Assembly (NCBI GenBank): GCA_001632425.1
Contig: KV425579.1
Span: 158,334 to 222,333, forward strand
Length of the DNA: 64,000 bases
From: Neolentinus lepideus HHB14362 ss-1
Taxonomy: Eukaryota > Basidiomycota > Agaricomycetes > Gloeophyllales > Gloeophyllaceae
Reading direction: 5' to 3'
Part shown: piece after piece, positions 33,785 to 47,000 of the stretch
Layout of the letters: each line of letters starts with the position of its first letter
Position numbering within the stretch: position 1 is the first letter of the stretch
Translations under genes and position numbers: made by a program
The notes under the pieces: model-generated
Database searches by the model: none
The model's input: the letters and a program-made list of their open reading frames with translations, nothing else
What the model was told of the DNA's origin: nothing

Positions 33785-33968
33785 TACATCAGGAAAATGC
33801 CAAACAACGGACTTTTTGGCTTAGGCCGGTCTTCTCGGGTCTTTTTTTGATCTTAGGGTGCCCTGTTCAGGTCAAAATAAGGCAAGTCGGCGCTTAAACT
33901 GCCAAAAGGCAACGAAAGATGTCCGAAAGTCCGTCTAAGAAAGCAAGGTCCTACATTTTCCTGATGTA
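33785..33968. mobile_element. 184-bp MITE with TA target duplication
   Basis: The ends are perfect inverted repeats: TACATCAGGAAAATG at 33785-33799 and its reverse complement at 33954-33968. The outer TA on both sides fits the TA duplication of Tc1/mariner-type elements, leaving 13-bp terminal repeats CATCAGGAAAATG. ACGGACTTT also occurs in both halves in mirrored orientation. It has no coding capacity. It lies about 260 bp upstream of the SDR copy 2 start. Confidence 0.8.
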
Positions 33969-34171
33969 GTTTGTGGATGGCATTGATCTTGACGGCCTTG
34001 GCCCACATAGACAGCTTGACAGATATATATCACAGCCAATTCGCAGCTACCGGAGAATTTGGATGGCGTCGCGTCTTGACCCACTTAAATCTCCGACTTT
34101 ACGAAGAGACAATGCTGCGTCCTGAAGCTTCCTGGAAACTCTGCGAGACCAACTTAGACTAAGGTGCTGCT

Positions 34172-34179
34172 ATAAAGGC
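34172..34179 (+). promoter_or_regulatory. TATA-like element of SDR copy 2
   Basis: TATAAAGG sits about 55 bases upstream of the chosen ATG at 34229, a plausible TATA spacing. Confidence 0.45.
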
Positions 34180-34228
34180 TCAGACATCATGATTGGGGAT
34201 GACGAAGCAAACAGACATTCCCACCGAT

Positions 34229-35199
34229 ATGGCTAGCACTCTCTTCTCTGTCTCAGGCCGTGTTGCTCTGGTCTCGGGCGCCTCATCTGGAATCGGCGCG
34301 TACATCGCGAAAGGACTCGCTGAACATGGGTGCAGCCGAGTTTATATCATAGGACGACGAGAGTCGGCTCTCAAGACCGTCGCATCTGCATTCCCGAAAA
34401 GCTTGGTCCCAATCGTCGGCGATGTCTCAACGAAGGCGGGATGCGTTCAGATTGCTGAGACATTCGAGAAGCTTGAGAAGCAGGCGGGGGTGAAGGAGGT
34501 CAGTTTGGACGTGCTGGTGAATAATGCGGGAACAGCGAAGTGGGAGGGTATGTGGGACGAGAATACAGCAAGCGCGGAGGAGGTGAAACAGGCGCTCCTG
34601 AAACTCGACGATGATGACTGGGCCACGGAGTTCGCTATAAACTCAGCTTCTATTCAGGTGAGTAGCTCACGTCTATACTTTGAGTCGATTATTTCTGACC
34701 TAGCTGTGACATGTTGTATAGTGGCTCTCAGCTGCCCTCCTTCCGTATCTAGTTCACGCAGCGAAGCACAATGACGGCTTCCGGGAAGGCCGCGGTTGCA
34801 TTATTAACAACACGTCCGTCTCCGCCCTCTACGTGTCGCGTGCGGACAAGTTGCACCTCTACTCCGCCTCCAAAGCCGCCGCTGAGTCGATTACCAAGAA
34901 CCTTGCCTCGAAGTTCACTAAGATGGGTGTCCGTGTGAACAGCTTTGCTCCTGCGAACATCCCAAGTGAGATGAACGACCCAAACAACGAATACAGCTTC
35001 ATTAGCAAGGTCGGGCATATCATCCCGATTGGGCGGATCGGAAGTGAGGAGGACACGGTCGGTACGATCGTGTATTTGGCTTCTAGGGCGGGGAGCTACG
35101 TTTCAGGAACGTGCATCGCGGTGAGTATCTTGACTTGGGATGGGAGAAGAGGTGCTAATACTTTCTCAGCTGGATGGTGGTATCCTCGTCGGCGTGTAA
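34229..35199 (+). CDS. Short-chain dehydrogenase/reductase, copy 2
   Basis: Three exons (34229-34657, 34722-35120, 35170-35199) of 429, 399 and 30 nt give 285 residues, exactly the exon lengths of the copy at 28384-29355. That match was used to choose MASTLFSVSG as the start; in-frame ATGs at 34193 and 34199 exist. SDR motifs are SGASSGIG (first Thr replaced by Ser), NNAG, a catalytic Ser in TSVSALYVS, and YSASK, ending LDGGILVGV. The middle exon is highly similar to copy 1 (SKAAAES.TKNLASKFTKMG, VRVNS.APANIPSEMNDP). Substrate is unknown. The two genes are divergent, about 4.9 kb apart. Confidence 0.93.
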
Positions 35200-37092
35200 G
35201 ATTGCGGAACCGTCCTGCGCATCGAAGCGCGAAATGTGTAGTAAAATTGTAACATAATCCGACTAGATGTTGTATCCAATGGTTGACTCTGAGTAACAAA
35301 TCATGTCCAAAACTCTTGATGCTGGACCTTCGTCGAATGTTATATGCCTAGAATGGGTTGAGCAACGGCACGCTCACGTGATAAAATGTGGCTTTGCGTA
35401 TATCGCGTCGAGACGCGCGTCGGAGTTCGAGTTCGAACTGCATTTTGACCGTACGCATTTCTCCTCTCTTTTAGCGCCCTTCATGCATTGTACTTGTCGT
35501 CTCCGTCTCGTGCGCTTCTTGCTCGAGCTCTATTTCCTGGCCTTGCCGCTTTCAGCGATGGCCAATCGGCGTCGTTAGCAGCCGGGCAGTGGATACTCGC
35601 TTGATGTATCGCACCTTCCCTGGTCTCTGAGCTTGCGCGATTCAATATAGAACCGAAGTGTATACGAAACGGGAGGGTATACTTGCTGCAGGAGGCTGTA
35701 TTTGTGGAGGTCGCTCGGAAGATGATCAGATATGGTCGGAACGTCCGCTATGCTTTCTTCGTGCTACGTGTCCCTGTCCTTCTTGTCCTCTATGTCTGTA
35801 GGCTCTTTCGATTTTTTTGTCACTACTAAGACCACGACCACGACCACGGCGATATGACACTTTCCTCCGTCGAAGACATGCCCGTTAACTCTATCCGGTA
35901 TCGAGGTTAGGTAAGATGATTTCCACACCCGCTGGCCCCAGGATGCTATATGCGTTGGCAACTAGCGCATACAGTCCTTCGTTTTCCCGGATCACGGTAA
36001 TAGTAACAAGATGTGGTCTAGAAAAGCATTATTACCAGTGACATCCGTCATCTTCTCCGCGTCAATGGTCTCGGTTCAAGATGGACGCATATGCCCTTGT
36101 ATCAGGAAAGAAATCGCAAGTGCTAAATAGAGTATCCTATCTCTAGTGATATCTGTTACTGTCTCTTGGATATCAGGCTACAAATGGCACCGACAATCTA
36201 CTGCAGTTACAACATTCCTGGTCTGCCACGCGATACAGCACGAAGGTCCCAGAAGCAACTGAGCTTACCAATGTCAATGTAAAATATTCTGGAATGACAA
36301 GCAATGTCGGTCACTGCGATTCCTCGGACGGCGTACCTTATCTGTTTCACCAATACCTACGATGCTCTACGCCATCAACGTCAATGTAGGAGCCGCTCTT
36401 CGCGCCTGGAAATCAATACACACCCGAAACCCTGAAGCAAAGAAACACTCCCGAAGCATCGACCGGTCTTGTGCGGATGACATTCTAGATATCTTATCGC
36501 CCGGGAATCTCGTCCCTTGCTAGACGCCATGGCGAGCTGGAAAAGGATTTGCCGGACCCTTGAAACTTTGTTGTATGTCGGGCAACAGAACCAAAGCTTG
36601 GTCGAATTTTCCACGGCCGAATCTCGCGGAGGAATTCGAAAGAGAGGCTATCCTCTCTTATGAGGCCGGGCTGCTGCATTCTTCGGCCACGTTTAGACTG
36701 CTTCGCTATAGTACCCTCACGTTGGTCACTGGCAGGAGATATTCAAATTTCGTTCAAGATCCAGATACCTCACGTCCGGTCATCGCAATGGCCGGAGCAA
36801 CCCTCGTCTTATTCCGTACGCCCAGTGAATGACCCTGATGCTGTGCTTTCAGAGCATTCACCATCATGGCACCTCATGAAAATGATAGCTGGTGACCGGA
36901 ACCTGATTGGACCCAAAGTCCAACATATCAAGGATCCATCAAATTTTCAGAGCAGTGCAAGTCAATCGTACACATTGATCCGCGGAAGCAAGAAGAAGTA
37001 AACCAATGAAAGTATAATAGCACATGAACAGAAAACTGAAGGACAACGCTATGAGTCGGTGACGAGGACCAATTCCCAAAGCAGCTACTCAC
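35200..37092. other. Gene-poor stretch
   Basis: Many short frames on both strands. A hydrophobic piece near 35740-35820 (plus strand, RYAFFVLRVPVLLVLYV) and two echoes of GTCAATGT suggest a possible decayed gene, but no model holds together. Confidence 0.35.
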
Positions 37093-37989
37093 CTAGATGG
37101 TGGTCGGTAACTGATCAATACACTCCCTAATGACCCTCGCTGTCTCGGCCTTATCATACAGTACCCGGCTACACGCAACATTTGAGCAGCGTGCATCCCA
37201 GCATGCCCGGGCCTCTCGCCATTCAATCAGGCCTGCATTGCATATCGTATCCCCCAGCGGTCTTTCGTCCATCTCGAAAATAATCTTGTACTTCAGCTCG
37301 CGCCAGGTGTGATAGTCAATCGGAAAACCGCAAGCGGTGCAAGTCGCGGGTCCACGATCATCGATAAAAGGCGTCTCGTTCAGTCGTTGCTTGAGTCGTT
37401 CCCGGCGTTCACGATGTAGCGAGAACAGATCCAATAGAGCGTCAGTAGCCAGTTTTTGCAGATGGGGGCGGTATTGGGGTTCGTGTATGTTTAAGGTGAG
37501 AGTCTGGGCGGAGGCGAGACGTGCCTCGTCTTCCCACCCGAATCGGCATGCAATCGGGTAGAGCCGCAAGGGCTCTTGGAGCAAGGCAGGTGTCATCACA
37601 AGCGCACGGATGATGGAGATGGGTCCAAGCATGTCGTATTTCTCCGCGGCATATAGAAGAGGCTCGATGATGTCGTAAGAGTCGAGGCGGGGGATGGGTT
37701 GTCCACAGATCATGCGAAAGAGACCCTCGAGGGTGTTGGCATCCTCGTCGAGGTGGATGATGTCTGAAGATCCGGGACGACTGCTGGGCTCTGGGGGTGT
37801 GGCTGAAATAGGAGTTTGTTGAGGAAGGGAGAACATTGTCCGAAACCAGCTCGAAGTCATCTTCAGAATGAAAGAGTGCAGCCGGAAGTAAGTCGTGCCA
37901 TCTTTGCAGCCCAGGACGACGTCGGCGTCATCAGAAGAGAACAAAGGATGGTAAGAGATTAGCTTGGCCTCATGTGTTTCGACCTGCAT
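37093..37989 (-). CDS. BTB/POZ domain protein
   Basis: A single uninterrupted 298-codon frame. The N-terminal BTB fold starts at DADVVLGCKDGTTYFRLHSFILKM and continues with SSWFRTMFSLP, then FRMICGQPIPRLDSYDIIEPLLYAAEKYDM, the usual BTB helices. The C-terminal part has a Cys pair CTACGFPIDYHTW and a second CSNVAC, which might bind metal. BTB proteins dimerise and often act as cullin-3 adaptors; fungi of this group carry many such genes, usually of unknown function. There is a small upstream frame at 37993-38223, but no evidence that it belongs to this gene. Confidence 0.85.
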   Translation of the reverse strand: MQVETHEAKLISYHPLFSSDDADVVLGCKDGTTYFRLHSFILKMTSSWFRTMFSLPQQTPISATPPEPSSRPGSSDIIHLDEDANTLEGLFRMICGQPIPRLDSYDIIEPLLYAAEKYDMLGPISIIRALVMTPALLQEPLRLYPIACRFGWEDEARLASAQTLTLNIHEPQYRPHLQKLATDALLDLFSLHRERRERLKQRLNETPFIDDRGPATCTACGFPIDYHTWRELKYKIIFEMDERPLGDTICNAGLIEWREARACWDARCSNVACSRVLYDKAETARVIRECIDQLPTTI

Positions 37990-39181
37990 CCTTCAGGTGA
38001 GGTCAAAATTCCAACATTGAAGGCGAGGCGAGCTCCGCAACGTTACATACCCCTTGAATAGCTTATGGCCTCGTGCACTAGAGGTGCGTCGAAAATCAAT
38101 TGAAGCGGTCCTTCCGTTAGAATCCTTGATATAGATACAACGCGGGAAGCAGGAAGGGCTCTGTGGCACGTCAAAGGTGTGGAAGTATAGAGTGGAGGTA
38201 ACACTTGACCGTCGGTGTCGCACCTTTGTAGATGGTGGTTCTAGGTCAACAGCCGAAGAAGAGGAAGTTTAGATTAATCGGGAAAGTGTACAGCCACAGT
38301 AGGAACCTGCAGTGATCGAGACGAATCGTGTGCCTTGTGGCGCTACAATATGCAGTCCGTATCATCCAAAGGACTGTACGACCACGAGATGACAAGCTGC
38401 GAACGTCCAAGAATCATGGAAGCGCAAGTTGTAAGATGAGCATGTAACTGAACTAAACCTGTCAATCTCGTTGCAAGCTACAATAACGGCTCTTCCGTTG
38501 CTTTCGTGACGTAGAGCACAATATCCGATGCAAAATTAGTCTGCGATGAGAGGAGCCGGAAAGCACTCCATAGAGTTCATGATTACACCGGGCCGAGACC
38601 ATGAATTTGCCCCAGCATACCATTAGTTCTTGCATAAGAACGTGATATATATATATCATGAGCAAAGATCATCTGGGCGCGGTAAGCTCAGGTGATGTAC
38701 AAATATTGTTGATCCTTCATACCGCTGTGATGTACATAGGGTGGATATCTAATGGTCCATGTCTACCGGAGTACCACAAACTTGAAGTGGCTGGTCTTTT
38801 ATTTAAAGGCAAACTGCCCGTATAGTGAGTCAGGTCTCTCGGTATGTTGGAAATGATCCGATATGCATCTATCTCGCGGAGCGAGTTGCGGACGACACTA
38901 TGGTACATATGAGTAATCTTCTTTTGACAGCTGCACTGAAATATCATTCAAGCAACCTTTTTTTTTTGAGGAACGGTATGATGTCTGGGTAGTTAGATTC
39001 AAGCAACCATTTGCAAGGACCATTAATCGTGCAGCAGTATAGGAAGTGTGCATCGAACGCTGACCGTCAAATTACCCAAAAAGGCAATCCCCTTTCTGAG
39101 GTGGCCGTCCGCACAGCTTGCATCAACGACGCGACTATGCTCTGTTTCTCTACAGCTACTCACTCTTAAATCGTGCAAGAA
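37990..39181. other. Intergenic stretch
   Basis: No gene supported. A 10-base T run lies near 38958. It contains the promoters of the BTB (minus) and UPF2 (plus) genes. Confidence 0.4.
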
Positions 39182-42100
39182 ATGGATAATACACAAGCTC
39201 AAGCAGCAAAAGTGGATGAAGAGCTGGTCCGCCGGAAGAAGCGAGCGAACCTCCGTAAATTAAACGTGGTTCCGAACCAAGGTGAGCGTAGCCGGTCGGT
39301 TTCACAGCGACGCACTAAAGTCATAGTTTTTGGTGTATTAGAGTCGTCGAAAGCACTAGATTCCTCTTTGAAACGGCATACCGCTCTCATCAAGCGCATC
39401 CGGCAGTCTGTGGGTGCGGACAATAGAGACCAGATCCTCAAGGACATCGACTCGCTCTCGCTCGAAAAATACGTCGATGAAATAGTCGGTGCGGTAGCAG
39501 AAGGTATTTTGCGCTGCAAGACAGAGAAAGATGTGTGGAGTGCCGTCGAGGTACGTCCCATATATTCCGTGAAGGTTGACGAGACCGACAGTATGGGCAG
39601 GTTATATCTGCGCTACACCGTCGCTTCCCCACCACGTTCACTCCCTCTGTAGTAGAGCTGCTATCCCAAGCTATAGCACCTCCATCCCGAGCGGCTCTGT
39701 CGTCTCTCACTCCCGAACAGCGAGAGAAGGATGATTCTGCACGGATATCACGCCAGAGACCCGTATTACGCGTATGCTCCGAGCTGGCGTTGATCGGAAT
39801 TATCAGGGATACCCCCGAGAGGAGCGGCGGAGAGTGGATCATGAGAGCGCTTAAGGATCTTGTAAGTCTCAGTAACCATCTACCTTTGTGTCTCGCATTT
39901 CATCCTTGTCATTAGCTGTCCAACGACCCCACCCTGTCTTCATTGCCCCTCCTCTCGACGTTCCTAAAATCGTACTCCCGTCCGTACCTTGGTATCGTCG
40001 CCCCCACCTCTAATTCGAAGCAGATCTCCGCCTCGGCCGAGCCGGGCACCCTCTCCGGCGCAACGACCGACGAAGCCACGAATGCTGCCTTCCCCGCTCT
40101 GTCAGCCAACAACGAAGAGGAAGAGCTAGTGGAGAAGGACATTCGCGACCGGTTCAAGCGGATGTGCGAGGGGTACTTTGAGAACGTCGCGAAGAAGCTG
40201 GTTATGGAGCACAAGGTGCGTCTATAGCGCTCCTGCTTAAAAACTCAATCGTAACATCTGTTCGGTCCGGTAGCGTTTACAAGAACAAGATCGGAGAAAT
40301 CATGAGGCATACATCAAGTCAGGCGAGATATTCGAAGATCGGCAACAAGCGTACGAGAAGATGACCAAGAGCTACGAGAAGCTGCTGGCCAGCTGTCAGA
40401 CGTGTGTACCATAATCTATCCACGTACTCCCCGGCTAATTTCCTCTCAGCCTGTCTGAACTCTTGTACTTGCCCATGCCCGAGCTCCCCACGATCACTCA
40501 GAAGTCCGAGTCAATTCTGATTGGGGGCGGCACTAATGGTCTGTCCGACGACATCGATGAGAGTCTGCTCACTGTTGGTGGGAAGTGGGAAGACGATGAG
40601 GAGCGCCGATTCTTTGAAGATATTCTAGATTTGAAGGATATGGTGCCGAAGAGCGTGCTAGGCATCGAGGAAGAGAAGGATGCAGAGAAGGACGAAGAGG
40701 AGAAGAAGAAAGAAAAGGAGAGAGAGGAGGAAGAGGTTAGGAAACTGGAGAAGGAGATCGAGGGCCTGAGCTTGGCTGAGGATGCGAATGACAATGGGGT
40801 GGGTAAGAATACTGAGAGTGACGATAGTGAGGATGATGGTGAAGACGAGTGAGTCCAAACCCTAGTATTCGCTTTGGTGGATTCTGATTTCTTCTTGCTG
40901 TCGTAAGTGCACCCACTCCCGTCCCTGGTTCTCCACGTGCTGGAGCCGCCACACCTCCACCCTCAAGCACTGAAGCCCAAGGACCTTCTCAGCTGCTTAC
41001 AGCCCTCTTGGCTCGCCTTCCGGATTGCACTAATCGTGCACTGATTGATCAAGCTGCGGTGGACTTTGCGTTCTTGAATTCCAAGGCTGCGAGAAAGAGG
41101 CTAGTGAAAGTGCGTCAGAGACTGTTTCAGTCTCAAGTTAAATAGACGAGTAATTATCTCAATTGTTTCTTTAGTTCTTGTCGCAGGTACCAAAGAATCG
41201 CACAGATGTGCTGCCTCATTATTCCCGATTTGTGGCTACGCTAAACAGGTATATGCCTGATGTTGGGAGCGAGCTTGTCGCTGTTGTAAGTCATACTTTC
41301 ACAATACGTTGGCCTCTTTCGCTCGGAACTGATATGCTGTTGATTAGCTCGATGAAGAGTTCCGTTATTTGCAGAGGAAGAAGAAAGTTGTCAAAGAGCT
41401 GTACGAGACAAGAGTTAAGGTAAGCTGGTTTCAATACCCATTCGCGAGATGCACCAATTCATTGCCCCAAGAACATTACGTTCATCTCGAGCCTCACGAA
41501 GTTTTGCGTCATCCCTACCCACTTGATCCTGCACATGTTCAAAGTCTGCCTGGATGATTTCTCGGGCACTAATGTGGAGAACATCGCGATGTTGTTGGAA
41601 GGGTGCGGTAGGTTCTTGCTGCGGAGTGATGCGACGAAGGAACGGTTTGCGAAGATGGTGAGCCCCAGAATTCTTGATGCACAGAGGGGGTATGTTGCTG
41701 ACTTCTTTCACACAGCTCGAACTCATGAAGAGAAAGCAAAGTACGCAGCATTTTGATCATCGGCAGCAGTTGCTACTGGAGAACGCTTACTACCAGGTGA
41801 GTTTCAGTAGAAAGGAGCTGATGTGCTTCATCCCTTGACCCTCGACATAGTGCAACCCTCCTGAGCGAGCACCCCGTCAAGAGAAAGAGCGAACCCTGAT
41901 GGAACTCTTCATTCGGCACCTCATCTACGACGTTCTCTCCAAGAAGTCAATTGACAAGGTGCTGAAGCTCATTCGGAAACTCGACTGGGAAGACGCTTCA
42001 GTCTATCGTTCACTTCACAAGGTTTTCACTAAACCGTGGAAGATCAAGTACAGTAATATTGGGTTGTTGGCTATGTTGGCGTACGATCTGCAACGATACC

Positions 42101-43594
42101 ACCCCGAGTTTAGCGTCGCGGTTGTCGATCAGGTCCTGGAAGACATTCGACGGGGTTTGGAACAGAATGTGTACAACGTCAACCAGCGGAGGGTGGCGAC
42201 CATGAGGTACCTTGGGGAATTGTACATCTACCGACTGTATAGTTCATCAATCATATTCGACACGTTTTGGACATTAGTCACTTTTGGGCATCGTGAGTAC
42301 ATTTATCCATCACATCATTATCTACTTTACTCACTGGAGCTTTGTAGCTGAGGGTCGGCCGTTACCTAGGCAGCCATGCCCTCTCGATATGCCGGACGAC
42401 TTCTTCCGTATCCGACTAGTCTGCACTTTACTAGACACTTGCGGCATGTGCTTCGACCGAGGCTCTCAGAAGAGGAAGTTGGATAACTTCTTGACGTTCT
42501 TCCAGGTGATTATGTTCTATGACAAGCGGCGAAACAATTACTGAATAAGCATTTCCAGTACTATATCCTTTGTAAAGAGCAATTACCCATGGATGTGGAG
42601 TTCATGGTTACCGACTCCATTGAGGTAGAAGTTTTTACGGTAGTGTCTTGGCAATCGGAGTTCACTCATGTTATGCGGTAGGCTGTCCGACCGGAGACGA
42701 AGATGTATAAGGATATCGAGGAAGCGGCTGCAGTAGTGGATGAGATGTTCAGTGCCGTCTTCAAGGAGGCTGGCTGTACGTTATCGTTTCTGCAAAACCT
42801 TGAGATTCATACTCACTCTTGCCGGAAGTGACGATTGGTGGTACGGAGGATAGCGGGGACGATAGCGGGGAAGAGGACGAACGGCACGGGCAAGATGAGG
42901 ACGATGGAGAGGACGAACAGGTGACTCTGGCCTCTCCGGTGAGTACTAATAACTTCAATCTCGAGCGTTCATGACTGGTATTCATTATGCAGGTCGATGA
43001 ACGGGCCCCATCACCCGAAACGGTTTTGACGGCGTCTATCTCCCATGAGAAAGTTGGTCCGACAGAGGAAGAGGATGCTGAGTTCGCCAAGGAGCTCGCG
43101 AAGATGCTGGTTGACTCTTCAGCCGAGTCGAAGAAAGTGGATCGAAGAACCGCGCAAACACTCTGGGATTCATCCATCCTCCCTCCTGCAGTCAGAAAGC
43201 ATCGAGGCGACGGGATTGAGAGTGGCGCCCCGGATCTTGATGACCAAGGTATCATGAAGTTTACTCTGGTTACGAAGAAGGGCAACAAGCCTCAGGTAAG
43301 TTTCGCTGATAGCCGGGAGACCATTGAGGCTCACGTTTCAATTAGACGAAATCCCTAGCTGTTCCTAGTGAAAGCGCTCTTGCGGTGCAGACTCGGTCTG
43401 CTCAGTTGCAAGACAAAGTGGAACAACAACAGCTGAAGCGCTTGGTTCTCGACTATGAACAACGAGAGGAGGCAGAGGAGTTGAAAGGTATCTCGGGTGT
43501 CTTTAATAGACCGTCAGAGTACTAATAGAGTTGATCCTTAGCTCTCGAAACTCGCAACCGCGGAGGTGCTATCAAGATACGCATCGCTGGTTGA
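39182..43594 (+). CDS. UPF2: Nonsense-mediated mRNA decay factor UPF2
   Basis: A long intron-rich gene with three MIF4G-like regions. It starts MDNTQAQAAKVDEELVRRKKRANLRK, followed by SSLKRHTALIKRIRQSVG (first MIF4G) spliced to RRFPTTFTPSVVELLSQAI. Next come LVEKDIRDRFKRMCEGYFENVAKKL, an acidic/basic linker, and the second and third MIF4G regions (LLTALLARLPDCTNRALIDQAA; MELFIRHLIYDVLSKKSIDKVLKLIRKLDW). The acidic tail and TLWDSSILPPAVRKHRG with LVLDYEQREEAEEL are the expected UPF1-binding end. It closes ALETRNRGGAIKIRIAG. UPF2 bridges UPF1 and UPF3 on ribosome- or exon-junction-bound mRNA in the cytoplasm. About 20 exons were inferred and not all junctions were fixed. No disabling change was seen. 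Confidence 0.9.
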
Positions 43595-44065
43595 TAACAG
43601 CATCGGTCTTCTTGTCACGGCTTTCAATAATTGCCCTTTTTCCCCTACGCCTGGGTGCAAGGTACCTCCTGCCTTGCTGCGGGCCCGCTGCTCTGCGACC
43701 TGCGCCGCTGAGTAGGCTGTCCGCCCTGACTATTGGCTTTCACAGCACTATTCGCGCACCTTGGAACCGAAGCTGCACTCGACGCCCTAACTACAAGCTG
43801 CTTCGTTATGATCGTCTGGCCGCGTTCCGCTCGGGATGTATCATGTCCATCACGTATCATGCCTGTGATTCTGACGATGTAGTTCCATACAGAATCATGT
43901 GACTCCCAATATATCTCAGCTTGACTGCTAAAGGAGCGTCGATGTGTTTAGCTCGCCCCGTAGATGCCACTGTAGTAAGGGCACGGTCTGAGAAGCAATG
44001 ACATTGTGTGGTACACTGCATGGGTTATTTAATACACGATAAGAGTATAATATATCTGTCATGAT
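43595..44065. other. Convergent intergenic stretch
   Basis: The 3' ends of UPF2 (plus) and the WD40 gene (minus) face each other here. Nothing coding. Confidence 0.5.
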
Positions 44066-47000
44066 TCATGTCAAGTTGCGTCTGGTGGATCCGTCTGGGG
44101 GAATAAGAGTTATGCTGGGGGGAGCGCCATCTCTCCGGTCCATCCTGCTCCAATGTCGAGTATCGTTGACGACCTCATCTATGGTATGCGCATGCGATGA
44201 ATAGTCAGCGCCGTGGCGACTGCCGTCAATTGTTTGTCTGTGGCCTGATATCAGTGACAGGTGGTTGTTTCCGGGTTCGTCCGACCTGGATATCCTCCAC
44301 ATGGAAATATTTCCTTGGTCGTCTCCAACAACAAAGGTGTCATTGGAAGCGGGATTCCAGGCAAGACATTGGATATTCATCTGAATATCGCAAGTAACAA
44401 TGGTGGGCTCGTCCGTCTGTCTGTCCCACATGTAAACACTGGCGCCTGTTAAAGGCAGTACCATTAGCGATTCTCGATCAGCTTGTCATAACGACAATCA
44501 CCTTCGGCAGCTCGAATGACCCACTGATCGCGTTCACCTCCGAAACATGCTGGCCCAACAAATGCCCGAGGCTCTCTTGCAGTGTATGTCTGCTTTAGTT
44601 CTGGATACGTCTGTCCTCGTCCGTCGCTTCTGAGTTGCCACAGCTGTGACATTCCCTGAGAAGCAATAAGTAGCAGTCATCTAGGCGAACATCGCTCTAA
44701 CCTACCTTTTCCGAAGCGGGGTAATCAACTAGGAGATACTCCTGACAGCGTGATAGAATAATTGTTTCGGCAGAGCTCTCAACGGGCGTGCGGCTACGTG
44801 ATCGTCAATGCCGTTGGAGCCATCCGTTTTACATTCTGACATACCCTTCAATTTCCCCGTCATCCATGTTATAGACTGTCTTGATTTAGTATTTTTGTCA
44901 AGATTGATGTACCAACCTACTTACAGATCAGTTGTCTCTCCGGAGCAAACTTGTCGGGCTGTGAGCCATCTGGTGAGGCATTCAAAAGCGCAAGGATTAT
45001 GAGATATCGCCCTTGATATGATACTATGCTTTGGGGTGTGATCTTCTCCAAGTAGATCGTACGACGAGGTAACAGCTAGATGGACGAGAAAAGCATGAGC
45101 ATTCTAGTTATGCAGTCTGACTTTACTTCCATACTTTGCTGTCGAAATCCTACGAAACTGTCAGTCCGGTATAAAGTACAATTGGGTGGGAACTAACGAA
45201 ATGCCTTATATCGCTGCCTTCCACAGAGAGGAAACCTACAGGACATTGCACGTGTCTGCCCATTTTTCGGTAGTGTATGACATAGTGCGTACCTCCGGAG
45301 ACCTGTTCAATGTAGCCGACACGAGGAATGCGATGTTTCCCTTCGTATTTGCCAGACTGGAGATACCTGTCAGCTTAAGAATCACACAAGAAGTGACAAC
45401 GCCAATTACTTTCGACCAAAGCTTCACAGAACGCTTGTATCGTGCAAGAACGCTGTGTGAGTCGGATGACCTGAACTGTCATATCATATCGGGAGCACGG
45501 CTGGCATAGAAAACACTATATACCATAGGACCTGAGATGGACTGCGGGACTTGGACAGGGCATGCCGCAGGACAGAGATAGCCTGGAAAAGTGATATTAG
45601 AGTAACAGTGCAGTATAGTATTCGTCATAAATGCGACAAACCTCGAGATCTCGACTATACATTCCGGCAGATTCACTCCTATCAAATGAATAGGCATAGA
45701 TCAGCGATGGAAGAGAGCTTATGTACTCACCTCCACACCACCAACACATCTCCCTGAGGTGAGAAACGGATGTGGCGTACTGACTCATTCGATGTTGGAG
45801 TGTTCTCTACTATACGAACCAGAGATACGCTCAATGATGAGCCTAATCTCCAATCGTCACCTCTCGCTGTTGGGAAGACCGTCACGTTCTGTTCAGGGTC
45901 GGCAGCCCTAAGCCTGCCAAGTCTGATGGTAGACCTGACAAGGTGAGCGACACCCGAGAAGGTAATACGGCGGGCTTCTGGCTCGAGTTGGGTTGAGCTA
46001 GACTCCACCGCAGACTCTAAATCCTTCTCGGACTCCGAATCTTCACCAGTCGCCCGTCTTGTAATATCCTTTAGTGCAGATTTGGTTCCTCTGAAGCCAG
46101 CATCCGCCCTCCAGAATACAGTTCGGGCCCGTCGAGCTGCCGAATTCATCACAGCCCAAGAGGTGACGGTGGTCCATTTGAGACCAGTGAACACGACGAC
46201 CTTCTCTTTGAAATCAAGAAGGACGTCAGATAACATCTTTTCACCCCCATAAAGATAGAATATCCATCGTTCGAATGAGAACCAGGTAGCGAATATCGCC
46301 AGCCCCATGGTAGTGAAGATGGTAACTGCCGTGGTAATTGCATGCACCACGACGCTCTGGAGTGTAAGCTAGTTAAAAATAAAATCGTAAGGTATAATAT
46401 GCGACACACCTGACTTGCGGAGTACACGAACACTACAAGCCCGATTGAAAAGCACAAGACTGACAATACGAGGAATACCAGAGGAGAATGTCTGATCCAC
46501 ACCAGAACCCACAAGGGGGCATGCGTTCCGGGAGTACTGCTGCAGGTCTGTTAGTGTTTCTATGAATTGTAGAAGATAAGTTAGCACCCACTACATCGCT
46601 TGTCGCCACGTCAAACCGAGCATACAATTCACGGCGGCACCAATGCTTAACACCAGAGACGAGAACCATAACCCTTCGGTCGCCTCGATGGAAGCTATTG
46701 GTTTGTAGCTCAACGAGTATTGCAGGGTAGAGGCTGTCACCGCAGAAAGGAAGGTTGCTACACAAGAGTCAGAGAATGTTTGCAGAAGTATACATATGTC
46801 GCACCTATGGTGGCCAAGTTAGTTAGATTAGTTGCGGCGTGGTTCTGGGTCGATTTGATTGTATCGACGCCTGCCGATGAGACTTTAAAGGCACGGTAAT
46901 TGCAATATGGTTTCATTCACTCTACCTAGGTGTGTAAATTGCGCCAGGGCTGTGTTTATGCTGCCCAGGTGTTCCTTGAATGAATCCCAGCGGCCACGCA

